DNA of 64,000 nucleotides, taken from positions 2,068,768-2,132,767 of the forward strand of contig NZ_CP024866.1 in NCBI RefSeq assembly GCF_004136015.1, read 5' to 3'. Both the position numbers and the translations under genes were made by a program. This document shows, in pieces, positions 9,927 to 21,213 of the stretch. Below the pieces are notes generated by a model. The model had not been told where the DNA came from and ran no database searches. It saw only the letters and a program-made list of their open reading frames with translations. The DNA is from Pseudomonas sp. ACM7. GTDB taxonomy: Bacteria; Pseudomonadota; Gammaproteobacteria; Pseudomonadales; Pseudomonadaceae. Numbering within the stretch: position 1 is the stretch's first letter; each line of letters begins with the position of its first letter.

Positions 9927-10742
9927 TCAGTAGCCGTTCGAGCCGTAATCAACCTGAAAATCGAACCCGGTAACGCGTTCTACGCCGGTTTCGAGCTGGC
10001 CATCCGGCAACAGCCGCAACCAGCGGTACCCCGGCGCCTGGTCACTCACCTTGAAATCATCACTGCCCGGCTCGAACTGAATACACGTCGAAGGCGAAGC
10101 AATCAATCGCACGCCATTGCGATCCTGATCAATTTCCTGATGCACATGCCCCCACAAAACAGCTCGCACCTGCGGAAACCGATCCAGCACGGCAAACAAA
10201 GCGTCTGGATTGCGCAATCCAATGGGCTCCATCCACGCACAGCCAATCGACACCGGATGATGGTGAAAGCACACCAGATGATGGCGCTCCGGCGCCTCAC
10301 TCAACGAACGGGCCAGCAACTGTAGCTGCTCATCTTGCAAATACCCCGGCACCGACCCCGGTACGGCCGAATCAAGCAACGTGACGCGCCAGTTACCGAC
10401 ATCCACCACCGGCTCCAGCAACGCGCTCTGCACGGCAGCCTCCGCCATGATCCGCGGCTCATCATGATTACCGGGAATCCAGCGCGCCGGCGCATCGAGC
10501 TGTCGCGTCAGGTCGCGAAACTGCTGATAGGACTCCAGCGTCCCGTCCTGAGAAAGATCGCCACTGGCAATAATCAGGTCGATCTGCGGCTGCTGAAGCC
10601 GCACCAGCTCGATGACTTTTTGCAGGCTGTCCCGGGTATTCATGCCCAACAACGTCCCGTCCGTCTCGGCAAACAGATGACTGTCGGAAAGTTGCACCAG
10701 CAACGCCGAATCGGCGGTGGTCAAAATGGATACGCTCGGCAA
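9927..10742 (-). CDS. cpdA: 3',5'-cyclic AMP phosphodiesterase
   Basis: A class III cAMP phosphodiesterase that lowers cAMP and so damps Vfr/CRP signalling. The metallophosphatase ligands are all visible: QLSDSHLF, ASGDLSQDG, PGNHDE, FHHHPV and WGHVHQE. I chose TTG at 10742 (271 residues) because GGGAG sits 7 bases upstream. An in-frame ATG at 10766 would add eight residues and has no comparable site. The gene is the third of the nudF-yqiB-cpdA-yqiA group, but the 159-bp palindrome separates it from yqiB. Confidence 0.93.
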   Translation of the reverse strand: MPSVSILTTADSALLVQLSDSHLFAETDGTLLGMNTRDSLQKVIELVRLQQPQIDLIIASGDLSQDGTLESYQQFRDLTRQLDAPARWIPGNHDEPRIMAEAAVQSALLEPVVDVGNWRVTLLDSAVPGSVPGYLQDEQLQLLARSLSEAPERHHLVCFHHHPVSIGCAWMEPIGLRNPDALFAVLDRFPQVRAVLWGHVHQEIDQDRNGVRLIASPSTCIQFEPGSDDFKVSDQAPGYRWLRLLPDGQLETGVERVTGFDFQVDYGSNGY

Positions 10743-10842
10743 GGCGTTCTCCCAGGGCTGAATCACGGGATGGATGAGTGCCGCAATTATGCTGGGGGAC
10801 GATCAAAAGGGGAAACCTGTGAACCTGACGCAGTTCACACCT

Positions 10843-11001
10843 AGCGCCCTATCTCCCAAATATGCTCTTTTTTTGGCGAGTGGTCATTGTCGTCAGGCAA
10901 GGCGCCGCGACGACTCATAGCTAGCTATGGGGAGGAGCGGCAACGCAGCATGGCGACAATGAACACCGCCAAAAATGAGCATATTTGGGAGATAGGGCGC
11001 T
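10843..11001. repeat. 159-bp complete palindromic element
   Basis: The whole segment reads as one imperfect palindrome. The outer arms (AGCGCCCTATCTCCCAAATA and its complement) match perfectly for about 25 bp, then with a few mismatches down to a CATAGCTAGCTATG centre at about 10916-10929. It encodes no protein. It ends on the first base of the yqiB stop codon. The form is that of a MITE or an expanded REP-like element. Confidence 0.85.
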
Positions 11002-11453
11002 CAACGCACAACGGCGTACTCGTGCCCGCAGGCCAGGCAATGGCTCAGCCATTCGCCCAGAAACATATTCAGCTGGGCCTTTTCGTCCGGCTGATGCATT
11101 GAGGCGTTCGGGTAAGGATAGATGCCGCGAAAACGTCGCGCATGTTCGGCGCTGACGACTTCGGCCATGCACGCGTCGTGATAGACCTGGACTTCCAGTT
11201 GCGGCACCGGCAGCCACGGCAGGCTGTGTTCCTGGCGCACTTGCAGGGTTGTGGTGTATGGGCAGACCTGCAGCACTTCGAGGGCCAGCACGCCGAGCAT
11301 CTGGTCGCCGTGGGTCACGGCAATGCGCCGCGCCTCAGGCTCGTTGCGCATGTCCGGTAGCAGTCGCATCAGGCGCGCGTAGTTGGCCTCGCAGGAGGCT
11401 TGCAGCCCCACAAGGTCGACCCGATAGCGATCGCGCAGTTTGTTTACGACCAT
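11001..11453 (-). CDS. yqiB: YqiB-type DUF1249 protein
   Basis: A 150-residue cytosolic protein of the DUF1249 family, function unknown. It shows NYARLMRLLPD near the N-terminus, then ACMAEVV, and YPYPNASMHQPDEKAQLN near the C-terminus, ending with a CLACGHE motif. It overlaps the nudF end by 10 bp, so the two genes are coupled. The stop codon coincides with the edge of the 159-bp palindrome, so the last residues may have been set by insertion of that element. Confidence 0.88.
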   Translation of the reverse strand: MVVNKLRDRYRVDLVGLQASCEANYARLMRLLPDMRNEPEARRIAVTHGDQMLGVLALEVLQVCPYTTTLQVRQEHSLPWLPVPQLEVQVYHDACMAEVVSAEHARRFRGIYPYPNASMHQPDEKAQLNMFLGEWLSHCLACGHEYAVVR

Positions 11454-12061
11454 AACCCCCTCACTTCAGCGCGGTTCAAAGCTAGCCATTGCAAGGCAAT
11501 GATGCTGGCCGCGTTGGCAATTCGTCCGTCGCGTACGGCCTGCAGGGCATCTTCGAACGCCCAGACCGTGACGCGGATATCTTCTGCTTCTTCCTCCAGC
11601 CCATGCAGGCCGCCGACGCCGGTGCTGTCGCAACGCCCCAGGTACAAATGCACGAATTCATTGCTACCGCCCGGCGATGGAAAGTATTTGGTCATCGGCC
11701 AGAGCGCCCCGAACACAAGCCCAGCTTCCTCCTGCCCTTCGCGGTGAGCAACTTCTTCCGGCACTTCTTCCTTGTCGATCAGACCGGCGACCAGTTCGAT
11801 CAGCCATGGATTGTCAGTCTTGCCCATGGCGCCGACACGGAACTGCTCGATCAACACCACTTCATCGCGCAGCGGATCGTAAGGCAGTACGCACACCGCA
11901 TCGTGGCGAACGAACACTTCACGATTGATCTCGCGACTCATGCCACCGGCAAACAATTCGTGACGCAAGTGCACACGATCGAGCTTGTAGAAACCCTCGT
12001 AGCACTTTTCGCGCCGGACGATATCAACGGCTGTCGGAATGGCGTTGGCAAAATCAGTCAT
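11444..12061 (-). CDS. nudF: ADP-ribose diphosphatase (Nudix)
   Basis: A 205-residue Nudix hydrolase expected to split ADP-ribose into AMP and ribose-5-phosphate. The Nudix box is complete: G-L-I-D-K-E-E followed by REGQEEAGL, giving the GX5EX7REUXEEXGU pattern. The N-terminal FYKLDRVHLRHELFAGG strand region is typical of the ADP-ribose pyrophosphatase subgroup. It heads the nudF-yqiB-cpdA-yqiA-parE series and is divergent from the lipoprotein gene at 12290. Confidence 0.93.
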   Translation of the reverse strand: MTDFANAIPTAVDIVRREKCYEGFYKLDRVHLRHELFAGGMSREINREVFVRHDAVCVLPYDPLRDEVVLIEQFRVGAMGKTDNPWLIELVAGLIDKEEVPEEVAHREGQEEAGLVFGALWPMTKYFPSPGGSNEFVHLYLGRCDSTGVGGLHGLEEEAEDIRVTVWAFEDALQAVRDGRIANAASIIALQWLALNRAEVRGLWS

Positions 12062-12289
12062 GACAATCCTCTTTACTGCAAATCCGTTACGAGGCTCCTT
12101 TTTGTTACTTGCAACCTCGACTTCGCGCCATCCTAACGCGCCCGTGACCTTTGATGCAGCCCCTTTCCAGTCAGCGGGATAGACGGTGAGGGTGAAACCA
12201 ACTCTAATTAGCTTAGTGGCGAACTGACTGCTTCGTTGAGAGTCGAAGCGGATAACTTTTTGCCTTTCCCTGTTTTATGAAGGACGCCC

Positions 12290-13036
12290 ATGTCGCTTTT
12301 TAAAATCGCCTCCGCGGCCGCAATCGCCCTGACCCTGGGCGCCTGCCAGAGTTTGTTCCAACCCAACTACCGGACGCCGCTGGAAACCACCCGCGATGCT
12401 TCCGAACAGCTGAAACCGGGTTGCACAACACCTGACTGCCCGCTGGTGAACATCGATACGCTGCGCTTCCCGGCCGAACCGCAGTTGGACGGCATCGTCG
12501 AAAAACGCCTGCTGCAAATGACCCGCACTTCGCCCGACGCCCCGGTGGCGCCGACGCTGGCAGCGTATCGCGAGCAATTTTTGAGCAGTGCTGGCCCGCG
12601 TAACAGCAGTTACCTGCAAGCCAAGGTACGTGAGCAGCATGACGGCTTGGTGATCGTTGAATTTTCCAGCTACCTGGACACCGGCGGCGCCCATGGCACA
12701 CCGGGCCGCAGCTTCATCAACTATTCGCGCCAGCAACACAAAGTGCTGACGCTGTCGGACATGTTGGTGCCGGGGCAGGAAGAGGCGTTCTGGAAAGCCG
12801 CGCAGGTGGCGCACAACAGTTGGCTGATCAGCACCAAGCTCGACCAGGAGCCAGAGTTCGTGAAGAGCTGGCCCTTCGTCAAAACCCAGAACGTGGCGCT
12901 GACGTACGGCGGGGTGATCCTCAAGTACGAAGTGAGCACCATCGCGCCTTACGCGCTGGGTCACGTCGAACTGAAGATCCCTTACCCTCGCCTGAACGGC
13001 ATTATCAAACCCGAGCTGTTTCCTGGCCGTAACTGA
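12290..13036 (+). CDS. DUF3298/RsiV-type lipoprotein
   Basis: A 248-residue protein with signal peptide and lipobox LGAC, lipidated Cys19. The N-terminal half has paired cysteines (CTTPDCP). The C-terminal half matches the DUF3298 domain: LDTGGAHGTPGRSFINY, a LTLSDML segment, then the strand YEVSTIAPYALGHVELKIPY. Such domains occur in lysozyme-binding anti-sigma factors and in envelope lipoproteins; here no sigma factor is adjacent. Its 3' end overlaps the convergent cytX gene by 32 bp. Confidence 0.82.
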   Translation: MSLFKIASAAAIALTLGACQSLFQPNYRTPLETTRDASEQLKPGCTTPDCPLVNIDTLRFPAEPQLDGIVEKRLLQMTRTSPDAPVAPTLAAYREQFLSSAGPRNSSYLQAKVREQHDGLVIVEFSSYLDTGGAHGTPGRSFINYSRQQHKVLTLSDMLVPGQEEAFWKAAQVAHNSWLISTKLDQEPEFVKSWPFVKTQNVALTYGGVILKYEVSTIAPYALGHVELKIPYPRLNGIIKPELFPGRN

Positions 13037-14297
13037 AGGCCCGACCCAGCACGAGTTGCAGCAGCCCTGCCAGAATCAGTGACGGCAGGGTTGCGCCGAT
13101 GTCCGGATACAGATTAGCCAGCAAATGATAGGTGCTCACCCCGCCCAACCAGGCGAGCAGCGCCGGCCAGCGCAACGCGGCTGACGCCACGCGAGCACCG
13201 CGTTTGCGCAGGATGAAGTGATCCACCAGCACCACGCCGAACAGCGGCGCAAACACCGAACCGATCAACAGCAGGAAGTTTTGGTACTGGGCCAATGGCG
13301 CCAGACACGCGATCAGTGTGCAGATCACGCCGATGGCCAAGGCCAGATGCTCGACTTTCAAGCGCAGCAAAATCCCGCTGGAAACGGCTGCCGAGTGAAT
13401 GTCGGCGAAGGCATTTTCCGACTCGTCCAACAGGATCAGCAGCAGCGGAATCCCGAGGCCAGCACCAGCCAATGCCAACAGCAAGGCATTCACTTCACCG
13501 CTCGGCGCGAACGCCAGGGTGTAGGCCACGCCGAGGCTCATCAGCCAGAAGTTACCGATAAAGAAGCCCAGCGCCGTACCGCCAAACACGTTTTTCGCAC
13601 GCTTGCCGAAACGCGAGTAGTCGGCAATCAGTGGCAGCCAGGACAGCGGCATGGCGATGGCAATGTCGAAGCCCACGGCGAACGACATCGAACCGTCACC
13701 GGCCTGCGCCCATAATGCGGCCAGATCGGCTTTGGCGAACAGGTTCCAGGTCAGCCAAATGCACGCGGCCAGCAACAGCCAGATGCCCCATTTGCGCAGG
13801 ATCTGCCGCACAAATGTCAGCGGACCACTGACGGCCAGCAAAGTCGCCAAACCACCAAAGAACACGGTCCACAGCAGCGGATTCGACAGCAGACTGCCTT
13901 CGCTGAAGGCACGCGCGCCGAGCAGGCTGGCAGCGTCGCGCATGACGATGATTTCAAACGAGCCCCAACCGATCAGTTGCAGCAGGTTCAGCACCGCCGG
14001 CAGGCTCGCACCTTTTGCACCGAGGCTGAGTTTGAGCGCGGTCATCGATGACAGGCCGGTGTCGCTGCCGATCACGCCGACCGCGGCCAGCAGCAGAACG
14101 CCGACCAGCGTGCCGAGAAAGATCGCCAGCAACGAACCGGACAGGCCCAGACCTGGTGCGAGCAAAGCGCCGGTCTGCAGGACCATCAGGCCGATGCCGA
14201 GGGAGAACCACAGGGAAAACAGATCGCGGCCGCCGAAGACACGTTTGTCTTTGGGCACCGCGATATCAGGGGAATAAGTGCTGGGTTGAATGCTCAA
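13005..14297 (-). CDS. cytX: Hydroxymethylpyrimidine transporter CytX (NCS1 family)
   Basis: A 430-residue, very hydrophobic protein with about 12 transmembrane segments, opening with the NCS1 hallmark FSLWFSLGIGLMVLQTGALL. It carries WLPLIADYSRFG in the middle, a substrate-region motif of cytosine/HMP permeases. Position right after thiC, which makes HMP phosphate, supports HMP uptake rather than cytosine. The 160-bp gap to thiC contains an inverted REP pair. I see no second riboswitch, so it may rely on readthrough from the thiC riboswitch. Confidence 0.88.
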   Translation of the reverse strand: MSIQPSTYSPDIAVPKDKRVFGGRDLFSLWFSLGIGLMVLQTGALLAPGLGLSGSLLAIFLGTLVGVLLLAAVGVIGSDTGLSSMTALKLSLGAKGASLPAVLNLLQLIGWGSFEIIVMRDAASLLGARAFSEGSLLSNPLLWTVFFGGLATLLAVSGPLTFVRQILRKWGIWLLLAACIWLTWNLFAKADLAALWAQAGDGSMSFAVGFDIAIAMPLSWLPLIADYSRFGKRAKNVFGGTALGFFIGNFWLMSLGVAYTLAFAPSGEVNALLLALAGAGLGIPLLLILLDESENAFADIHSAAVSSGILLRLKVEHLALAIGVICTLIACLAPLAQYQNFLLLIGSVFAPLFGVVLVDHFILRKRGARVASAALRWPALLAWLGGVSTYHLLANLYPDIGATLPSLILAGLLQLVLGRAFSYGQETARV

Positions 14298-14349
14298 GGG
14301 TGTTATCTCAGAGGGATAAGTGTGTCATTGAGATACTCGGTGCCTGGTC

Positions 14350-14429
14350 TGCCGTCTTCGCGAGCAAGCCCGCTCCCACAGGAGGAATGCATTCCAAATG
14401 TGGGAGCGGGCTTGCTCGCGAAGACGGCA
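14350..14429. repeat. Inverted REP pair (type 1), nearly perfect hairpin
   Basis: TGCCGTCTTCGCGAGCAAGC and its complement bracket an 18-bp loop, giving arms of 31 bp with no mismatch. It lies between thiC and cytX and could form an RNA hairpin in a thiC-cytX transcript. Confidence 0.9.
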
Positions 14430-14457
14430 GCACAGGCGCCGTCAATCACAGGTCAGA

Positions 14458-16615
<2,158 letters not shown>

Positions 16616-16807
16616 CGGCCAGTCTAGACACAACTGGCAAAGAACGCCAACACCGCGGTAAACACCATGATGAATGGCGTAATTACAGGATTGTTGCCAT
16701 GCGGATGCCCAACTACACTCGCAACCCATACCCCGCCTTGACGCTGTGCGGGCTGCGCCGTACCTTTGGCGCTCAAATTATCAGCGTAATTTTTTAGGGA
16801 TCGCCTC

Positions 16808-18241
16808 ATGCTGCGCAAACTCTCACTGGCCCTTGCCGTGTCTTGTGCGTCTAACGGAATGGCCTGGGCAGCAGAAGCGCCCTTATCGACCAAGAACGAT
16901 CTGGTCAGCGTCTACCAGGAAGCGGTGGACAATAACGCCGACCTTGCTGCCGCCATCGCTCAATATGGCGCCCAGAAAGAAGTCGTGCCCCAGGCCCGCG
17001 CCGGGCTGCTGCCCAATCTCTCGGGCGGCGCTGAACTAGCCGCCGTGCGCACCGCGATCGATCAGCCATCGGCGACTGCCAACCGTAACGCTCATTCCTA
17101 TCAAGCGACCCTGGCTCAACCGCTGTTCCGTGCTGATCGCTGGTTCCAGTTCCAGGCCGCCAAAGACGTTAACGAACAGGCTGCGTTGCAGCTCTCGGCA
17201 ACCCAGCAAAACCTGATCCTGCAAACTGCCGTCAGCTACTTCGATGTCTTGCGAACCCAGGACAACCTGGCGTCAACCAAGGCCGAAGAAGCCGCGTTCA
17301 AACGCCAGCTCGATCAGTCCAACGAACGCTTCGACGTCGGACTCTCGGACAAAACTGATGTGCTGCAATCGCAAGCCAGCTACGACACTGCACGAGCCAA
17401 CCGAATCGTCGCGCAGCGCCAGGTAGATGATGCGTTCGAAGCCCTGATCACCCTGACCAACCGTCAGTACAACTCGATCTGGGGCATTTCCCATACCTTG
17501 CCGATCCTGCCGCCAGCACCGAATGACGCCAAGGCCTGGGTCGATACGGCAGCCAAACAGAACCTCAATCTGCTCGCGAGCAACTACGCCGTCAGCGCCG
17601 CCGAAGAAACCCTCAAGCAGCGCAAGGCCGGCCACGCGCCCACCGTGGATGCCGTGGCGAAATACGAGAAGGGTGACAACGATGCCTTGGGCTTCAGCAA
17701 CCCGAACGCCTTCGGCCAGCCATACAGTGGCAACGTCGAGCAAACGACCGTGGGCCTGCAGCTGAACATCCCGATCTATAGCGGCGGGCTGATCAACTCC
17801 CAGGTGCGCCAATCGTACGCACAACTGGATCAGTCCGAGCAGCAACGCGAATCCCTGCGCCGGCAAGTGGTGGAAAGCACCCGCAACCTGCATCGCGCGG
17901 TGAACACCGACGTCGAGCAGGTGCAGGCGCGCAAGCAGTCGATCATCTCCAACCAAAGCGCCGTGGAAGCGACCGAAATCGGTTATCAGGTGGGCACACG
18001 AAACATCGTCGACGTACTGGATGCGCAGCGTCAGCTGTACACCTCGGTGCGCAACTACAACAACACTCGCTACGACTACATCCTCGACAACCTGCGTTTG
18101 AAACAGGCCGCGGGTACCTTGAACCCGGGGGATTTGCAGGACCTGGCGCGTTACCTCAAGGCTGATTACAACCCGGATAAAGACTTCCTGCCGCCGGATC
18201 TGGCCAAGGCTGCGGCGGAACAGCTCAAAGCCAGACCGTAA
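16808..18241 (+). CDS. opmH: TolC-family outer-membrane efflux/secretion channel (OpmH-type)
   Basis: A 477-residue protein with signal peptide (cleavage near AWAAEAP, residues 18-24) and two OEP repeats. Coiled-coil helices contain YFDVLRTQDNLASTKAE in the first half and QARKQSIISNQSAVEATEIG in the second, each followed by a G-T/L-S-D/N turn (GLSDKTDVLQSQ; GTRNIVDVLDAQRQLY). This is the TolC signature. By position it corresponds to P. aeruginosa opmH (PA4974). No inner-membrane pump lies beside it, so it probably serves several transporters. REP pairs follow it. Confidence 0.9.
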   Translation: MLRKLSLALAVSCASNGMAWAAEAPLSTKNDLVSVYQEAVDNNADLAAAIAQYGAQKEVVPQARAGLLPNLSGGAELAAVRTAIDQPSATANRNAHSYQATLAQPLFRADRWFQFQAAKDVNEQAALQLSATQQNLILQTAVSYFDVLRTQDNLASTKAEEAAFKRQLDQSNERFDVGLSDKTDVLQSQASYDTARANRIVAQRQVDDAFEALITLTNRQYNSIWGISHTLPILPPAPNDAKAWVDTAAKQNLNLLASNYAVSAAEETLKQRKAGHAPTVDAVAKYEKGDNDALGFSNPNAFGQPYSGNVEQTTVGLQLNIPIYSGGLINSQVRQSYAQLDQSEQQRESLRRQVVESTRNLHRAVNTDVEQVQARKQSIISNQSAVEATEIGYQVGTRNIVDVLDAQRQLYTSVRNYNNTRYDYILDNLRLKQAAGTLNPGDLQDLARYLKADYNPDKDFLPPDLAKAAAEQLKARP

Positions 18242-18248
18242 AAAGCGA

Positions 18249-18341
18249 AAGATCGCAGCCTCGTTTCACTCGACAGCTCCTACAGGATGAATACGAATCC
18301 CGTGTAGGAGCTGTCGAGTGAAACGAGGCTGCGATCTTTTT
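18249..18341. repeat. Inverted REP pair (type 2)
   Basis: AGATCGCAGCCTCGTTTCAC and its reverse complement form arms of about 38 bp around a short loop, ending in TTTTT. It lies between the convergent opmH and waaA genes and could terminate transcription from the opmH side. Confidence 0.9.
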
Positions 18342-18355
18342 ACTCTCAAGCGATG

Positions 18356-18387
18356 CGGTCTAGCGGTCTAGCGGTCTAGCGGTCTAG
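18356..18387. repeat. 8-bp tandem repeat (CGGTCTAG x4) at the waaA stop codon
   Basis: Four perfect copies of CGGTCTAG, followed by the start of a fifth (CGGTCGAT). The last copy includes the waaA TAG stop, so each unit carries an in-register TAG beyond the gene end. Confidence 0.9.
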
Positions 18388-19661
18388 CGGTCGATCAACC
18401 GCCCCAACCCATCCAGCAACCGCTGCAACGCGCCCTGATTGGTGCGCATCACCTTCAACCCCGCCTCCGCCATCCGCTGCGCATCCCGTGGCAACTCGAA
18501 CAGCCGCTGCACCGCCAGCGCCAGACCTTCGGCATCCTCCACTTCCTGCAACGCCTCGGCACTGCGCAGTTGCGCGGCGATTTCGAGGAAGTTAAACAGG
18601 TGCGGTCCGCTCAACACCGGTTTGGCCAGAGCCGCCGGTTCCAGCAGGTTATGCCCGCCGTTCGGCACCAGACTGCCCCCAACAAAAGCGCTATCAGCCA
18701 AGGCATACAGAAACAGCAACTCACCCATGGTGTCGCCCAGCAGTACCGACGTACCGGCGGTGACGGGTTCGCCAGTGGAACGACGGACCGTGGCGAAACC
18801 CTGCTGCCGACACAACTCGAACACCGGGTTGAAACGCTCTGGATGGCGCGGCACCAGAATCAGCAACGCATCGGGATGATTGGCCAGCAATTGACGATGA
18901 GCCGCCAGCACCACCTCGTCTTCGCCTTCATGCGTACTGGCCGCGATCCACACCGGGCGCTCCTGGGTTTGCCATTGCGCACGCAACTCGGCGGCACGCT
19001 GAAGCAGTGCCGGGTCGATAGTCAGATCAAACTTGATAGAGCCAGTCACTTCCACGGTTTGCGAACGCGCACCCAAATCGCGGAAGCGCTGGGCCTCGGC
19101 CTCGGTCTGCACCGCGAACAGGCTCATCTCGGCGAGCATCGGCTGGGTCAGTTTGCCGAAGCGGCCATAGCCCTTGGCAGAACGTTCGGACAGTCGAGCG
19201 TTCGCCAGGGCCACGGGAATCCCGCGCTTGGCGCACTGATGGATATGGTTCGGCCAGAGTTCGGTCTCCATGATCACCGCCAGTTTCGGCTGGACCCGAT
19301 CAAGGAATCGCTTCGCTGCGCAAGGCAAGTCGTAAGGCAAATAGCAGTGCTGGATGCGCGGCTCATTGGCGAACAGCGCGTGGATGCGCTCCGAACCGGT
19401 CGGGGTCATGCAGGTCACGGTAATGGGCAACTGTGGATAACGTTGCAGCAAGGCGCGAATCATCGGCGCCGCGGCAATGCTTTCGCCCACCGACACCGCG
19501 TGCACCCAGATGCCGCCCGTTTTCATCGCCGGTAACCCGACGGAGAAACGTTCGCCAACGCGTTTGGCGTACGCTGGCGCCTTGCGCGCCCGCAGCCAAA
19601 GCCGAATCGCTACCAATGGCAGCCCCAGGTAAAACAGCGCGGTGTAGAGAGTTCTATTCAT
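18384..19661 (-). CDS. waaA: Kdo transferase
   Basis: WaaA adds Kdo residues to the lipid A precursor at the inner face of the membrane. The 425-residue protein has an N-terminal membrane anchor (about residues 4-25), the acceptor-side motif WVHAVSVGES with the catalytic Glu, and the donor-side signature GGSLVPNGGHNLLEP. Its stop codon lies within an 8-bp tandem repeat. The neighbouring LysR gene starts 914 bp upstream in the same direction and ends 11 bp before this start, so cotranscription is possible. Confidence 0.95.
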   Translation of the reverse strand: MNRTLYTALFYLGLPLVAIRLWLRARKAPAYAKRVGERFSVGLPAMKTGGIWVHAVSVGESIAAAPMIRALLQRYPQLPITVTCMTPTGSERIHALFANEPRIQHCYLPYDLPCAAKRFLDRVQPKLAVIMETELWPNHIHQCAKRGIPVALANARLSERSAKGYGRFGKLTQPMLAEMSLFAVQTEAEAQRFRDLGARSQTVEVTGSIKFDLTIDPALLQRAAELRAQWQTQERPVWIAASTHEGEDEVVLAAHRQLLANHPDALLILVPRHPERFNPVFELCRQQGFATVRRSTGEPVTAGTSVLLGDTMGELLFLYALADSAFVGGSLVPNGGHNLLEPAALAKPVLSGPHLFNFLEIAAQLRSAEALQEVEDAEGLALAVQRLFELPRDAQRMAEAGLKVMRTNQGALQRLLDGLGRLIDR

Positions 19662-19672
19662 GGCGGCGGAGT

Positions 19673-20575
19673 TTATCGGCTTTTTTCACCGATCGTCTGC
19701 AAGTGCACGGCAAAACGTTCGGCCAACCAACGAGCTGCCGGACCCAGAGGTTCATCGCGGCGCCAGACCAGCTCCACCACCAGCGCTGGCGGGGTCCATT
19801 CGCTGACCAGTTCGACCATCAGATCCTGATACGCCGGGTACTGCACCACGTGGCGCGGTAGCCAGGCCCAGCCGAGTCCGCGCACCAGCCATTCAGCCAT
19901 CACGTAAAAACTGTCGGCCCGCCAGACTTGCGGGCTGGCGGGCTCGCTTCCGGGATAAACGCTGGACTGTGTAGACATCAGCAGCTGTCGATGCTGCGCC
20001 AGTTGCTGACAGTCGACCTGAGCCTGTTTCGCCAGTGGGTGGCCGACGCCGCACACCGTGACCATTTCGACGCTGCCCAACACCCGCCGCTCGAGCGCTT
20101 CAGGAATCTGGTCGTGATAAAACAGCAGCCCCAGATCGGCCCGACGCTCCACCAGTTTGCGCGCAACATCGCCCTGGGCGGCGCTGGTCAGCTGCACTTC
20201 AAGGCTGGGAAATTGCTGAGCCAGGGCTTCGAAGCTTTCGATAATCGGTTGATAGGGCATCGCCTCATCCTGAGCCACACGCAAACGCGCCTCCTGGCCG
20301 CGCATCATGGCCAGCGCCCGACCGTTAAGGCGTTCGCATTGGCGCAGCACTTCCCGCGCCTCGTCCAGCAATGCGCTGCCGGCCTCGGTGAGTTTCGGCT
20401 GGCGGCCGCTGCTACGGTCGAACAGGCTGACGCCCAGGTCCTCTTCCAGCAGCGCAATCGAACTGCTGACCGCCGACTGCGCCTTGCGCTGATCCCGCGC
20501 CACCGCGGAAAACGAACGCTGCTCCGCGACGCTGACAAACAAGCGCAGCTGCTCCAGATTCCATTGCGTATTCAT
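19673..20575 (-). CDS. LysR-type transcriptional regulator
   Basis: A 300-residue LTTR with an N-terminal winged helix (LRLFVSVAEQRSFSAVARDQ, then SAVSSSIALLEEDLG) and a C-terminal effector domain. It is divergent from the SMR exporter gene at 20679 with about 100 bp between the starts, the classic layout for a regulator and its target. The ligand is not evident. It corresponds by order to PA4989. Confidence 0.9.
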   Translation of the reverse strand: MNTQWNLEQLRLFVSVAEQRSFSAVARDQRKAQSAVSSSIALLEEDLGVSLFDRSSGRQPKLTEAGSALLDEAREVLRQCERLNGRALAMMRGQEARLRVAQDEAMPYQPIIESFEALAQQFPSLEVQLTSAAQGDVARKLVERRADLGLLFYHDQIPEALERRVLGSVEMVTVCGVGHPLAKQAQVDCQQLAQHRQLLMSTQSSVYPGSEPASPQVWRADSFYVMAEWLVRGLGWAWLPRHVVQYPAYQDLMVELVSEWTPPALVVELVWRRDEPLGPAARWLAERFAVHLQTIGEKSR

Positions 20576-20678
20576 GGCTCAACCCATCTTCAGAACAGAT
20601 AGGTAATGACTTTACCGCATCTGGAGAATCTCTAAAATGCCGACCTCAGAAAGCAACACTTCACACGAGGATGCACCT

Positions 20679-21011
20679 ATGACCGCTTACTACTACCTGG
20701 CCATTGCCATCTGCGCCGAAGTGATCGCCACCGTTTCGATGAAAGCGGTCAAAGGTTTCAGCACGCCACTGCCGCTGATTCTGGTTATTGTCGGCTACGG
20801 CATTGCCTTCTGGATGCTCACGCTGGTGGTGCGCAGCGTTCCGGTGGGCGTGGCTTACGCGGTGTGGGCCGGTATGGGAATCGTGATGGTCAGCGTCGCG
20901 GCGCTGTTTATCTACGGGCAGAAACTGGATGTGCCGGCAATGCTGGGGATGGCGTTGATTGTGCTCGGCGTTGTCGTCATTCAGCTGTTCTCCAAAACCG
21001 CCGGCCACTAA
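20679..21011 (+). CDS. Small multidrug resistance (SMR/EmrE-type) exporter
   Basis: A 110-residue, four-helix membrane protein. I use ATG 20679 (MTAYYYLAIAICAEVIAT) with GAGG 8 bases upstream, because it places the essential proton/drug-coupling glutamate at position 14 as in EmrE; an ATG at 20637 would put 14 extra residues in front. PVGVAYAVWAGMG is the conserved helix-3 segment. It is likely to export quaternary ammonium or similar cations. Probable control by the divergent LysR gene is inference. Confidence 0.92.
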   Translation: MTAYYYLAIAICAEVIATVSMKAVKGFSTPLPLILVIVGYGIAFWMLTLVVRSVPVGVAYAVWAGMGIVMVSVAALFIYGQKLDVPAMLGMALIVLGVVVIQLFSKTAGH

Positions 21012-21031
21012 CACCCGAAACACAATCCCAC

Positions 21032-21122
21032 TGTGGGAGCGGGCTTGCTCGCGAAAGCGGTGTGTCAGGCAACGCTGATGCCGACTGATACGGCCTCTTC
21101 GCGAGCAAGCCCGCTCCCACAG
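21032..21122. repeat. Inverted REP pair (type 1)
   Basis: TGTGGGAGCGGGCTTGCTCG and its complement, about 40 bp apart, follow the SMR gene and precede the promoter region of the oxidoreductase gene. Confidence 0.9.
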
Positions 21123-21213
21123 TTTTTTTGCATCCAGCCGATTGTTCACCAACAAATCCCCTCTTCGTCGAGTCTGTATACTGCGCCCTCGTCTTGAACA
21201 CTGAGGTCGCTGC

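Noticed and set aside
9713..9952. N-terminal extension of yqiA
   Set aside because: It translates a REP pair; the family start is at 9712.
18356..18387. Tandem repeat as a possible CRISPR or iteron array
   Set aside because: The 8-bp units have no spacers, there are only four copies, and no cas or rep genes are nearby.
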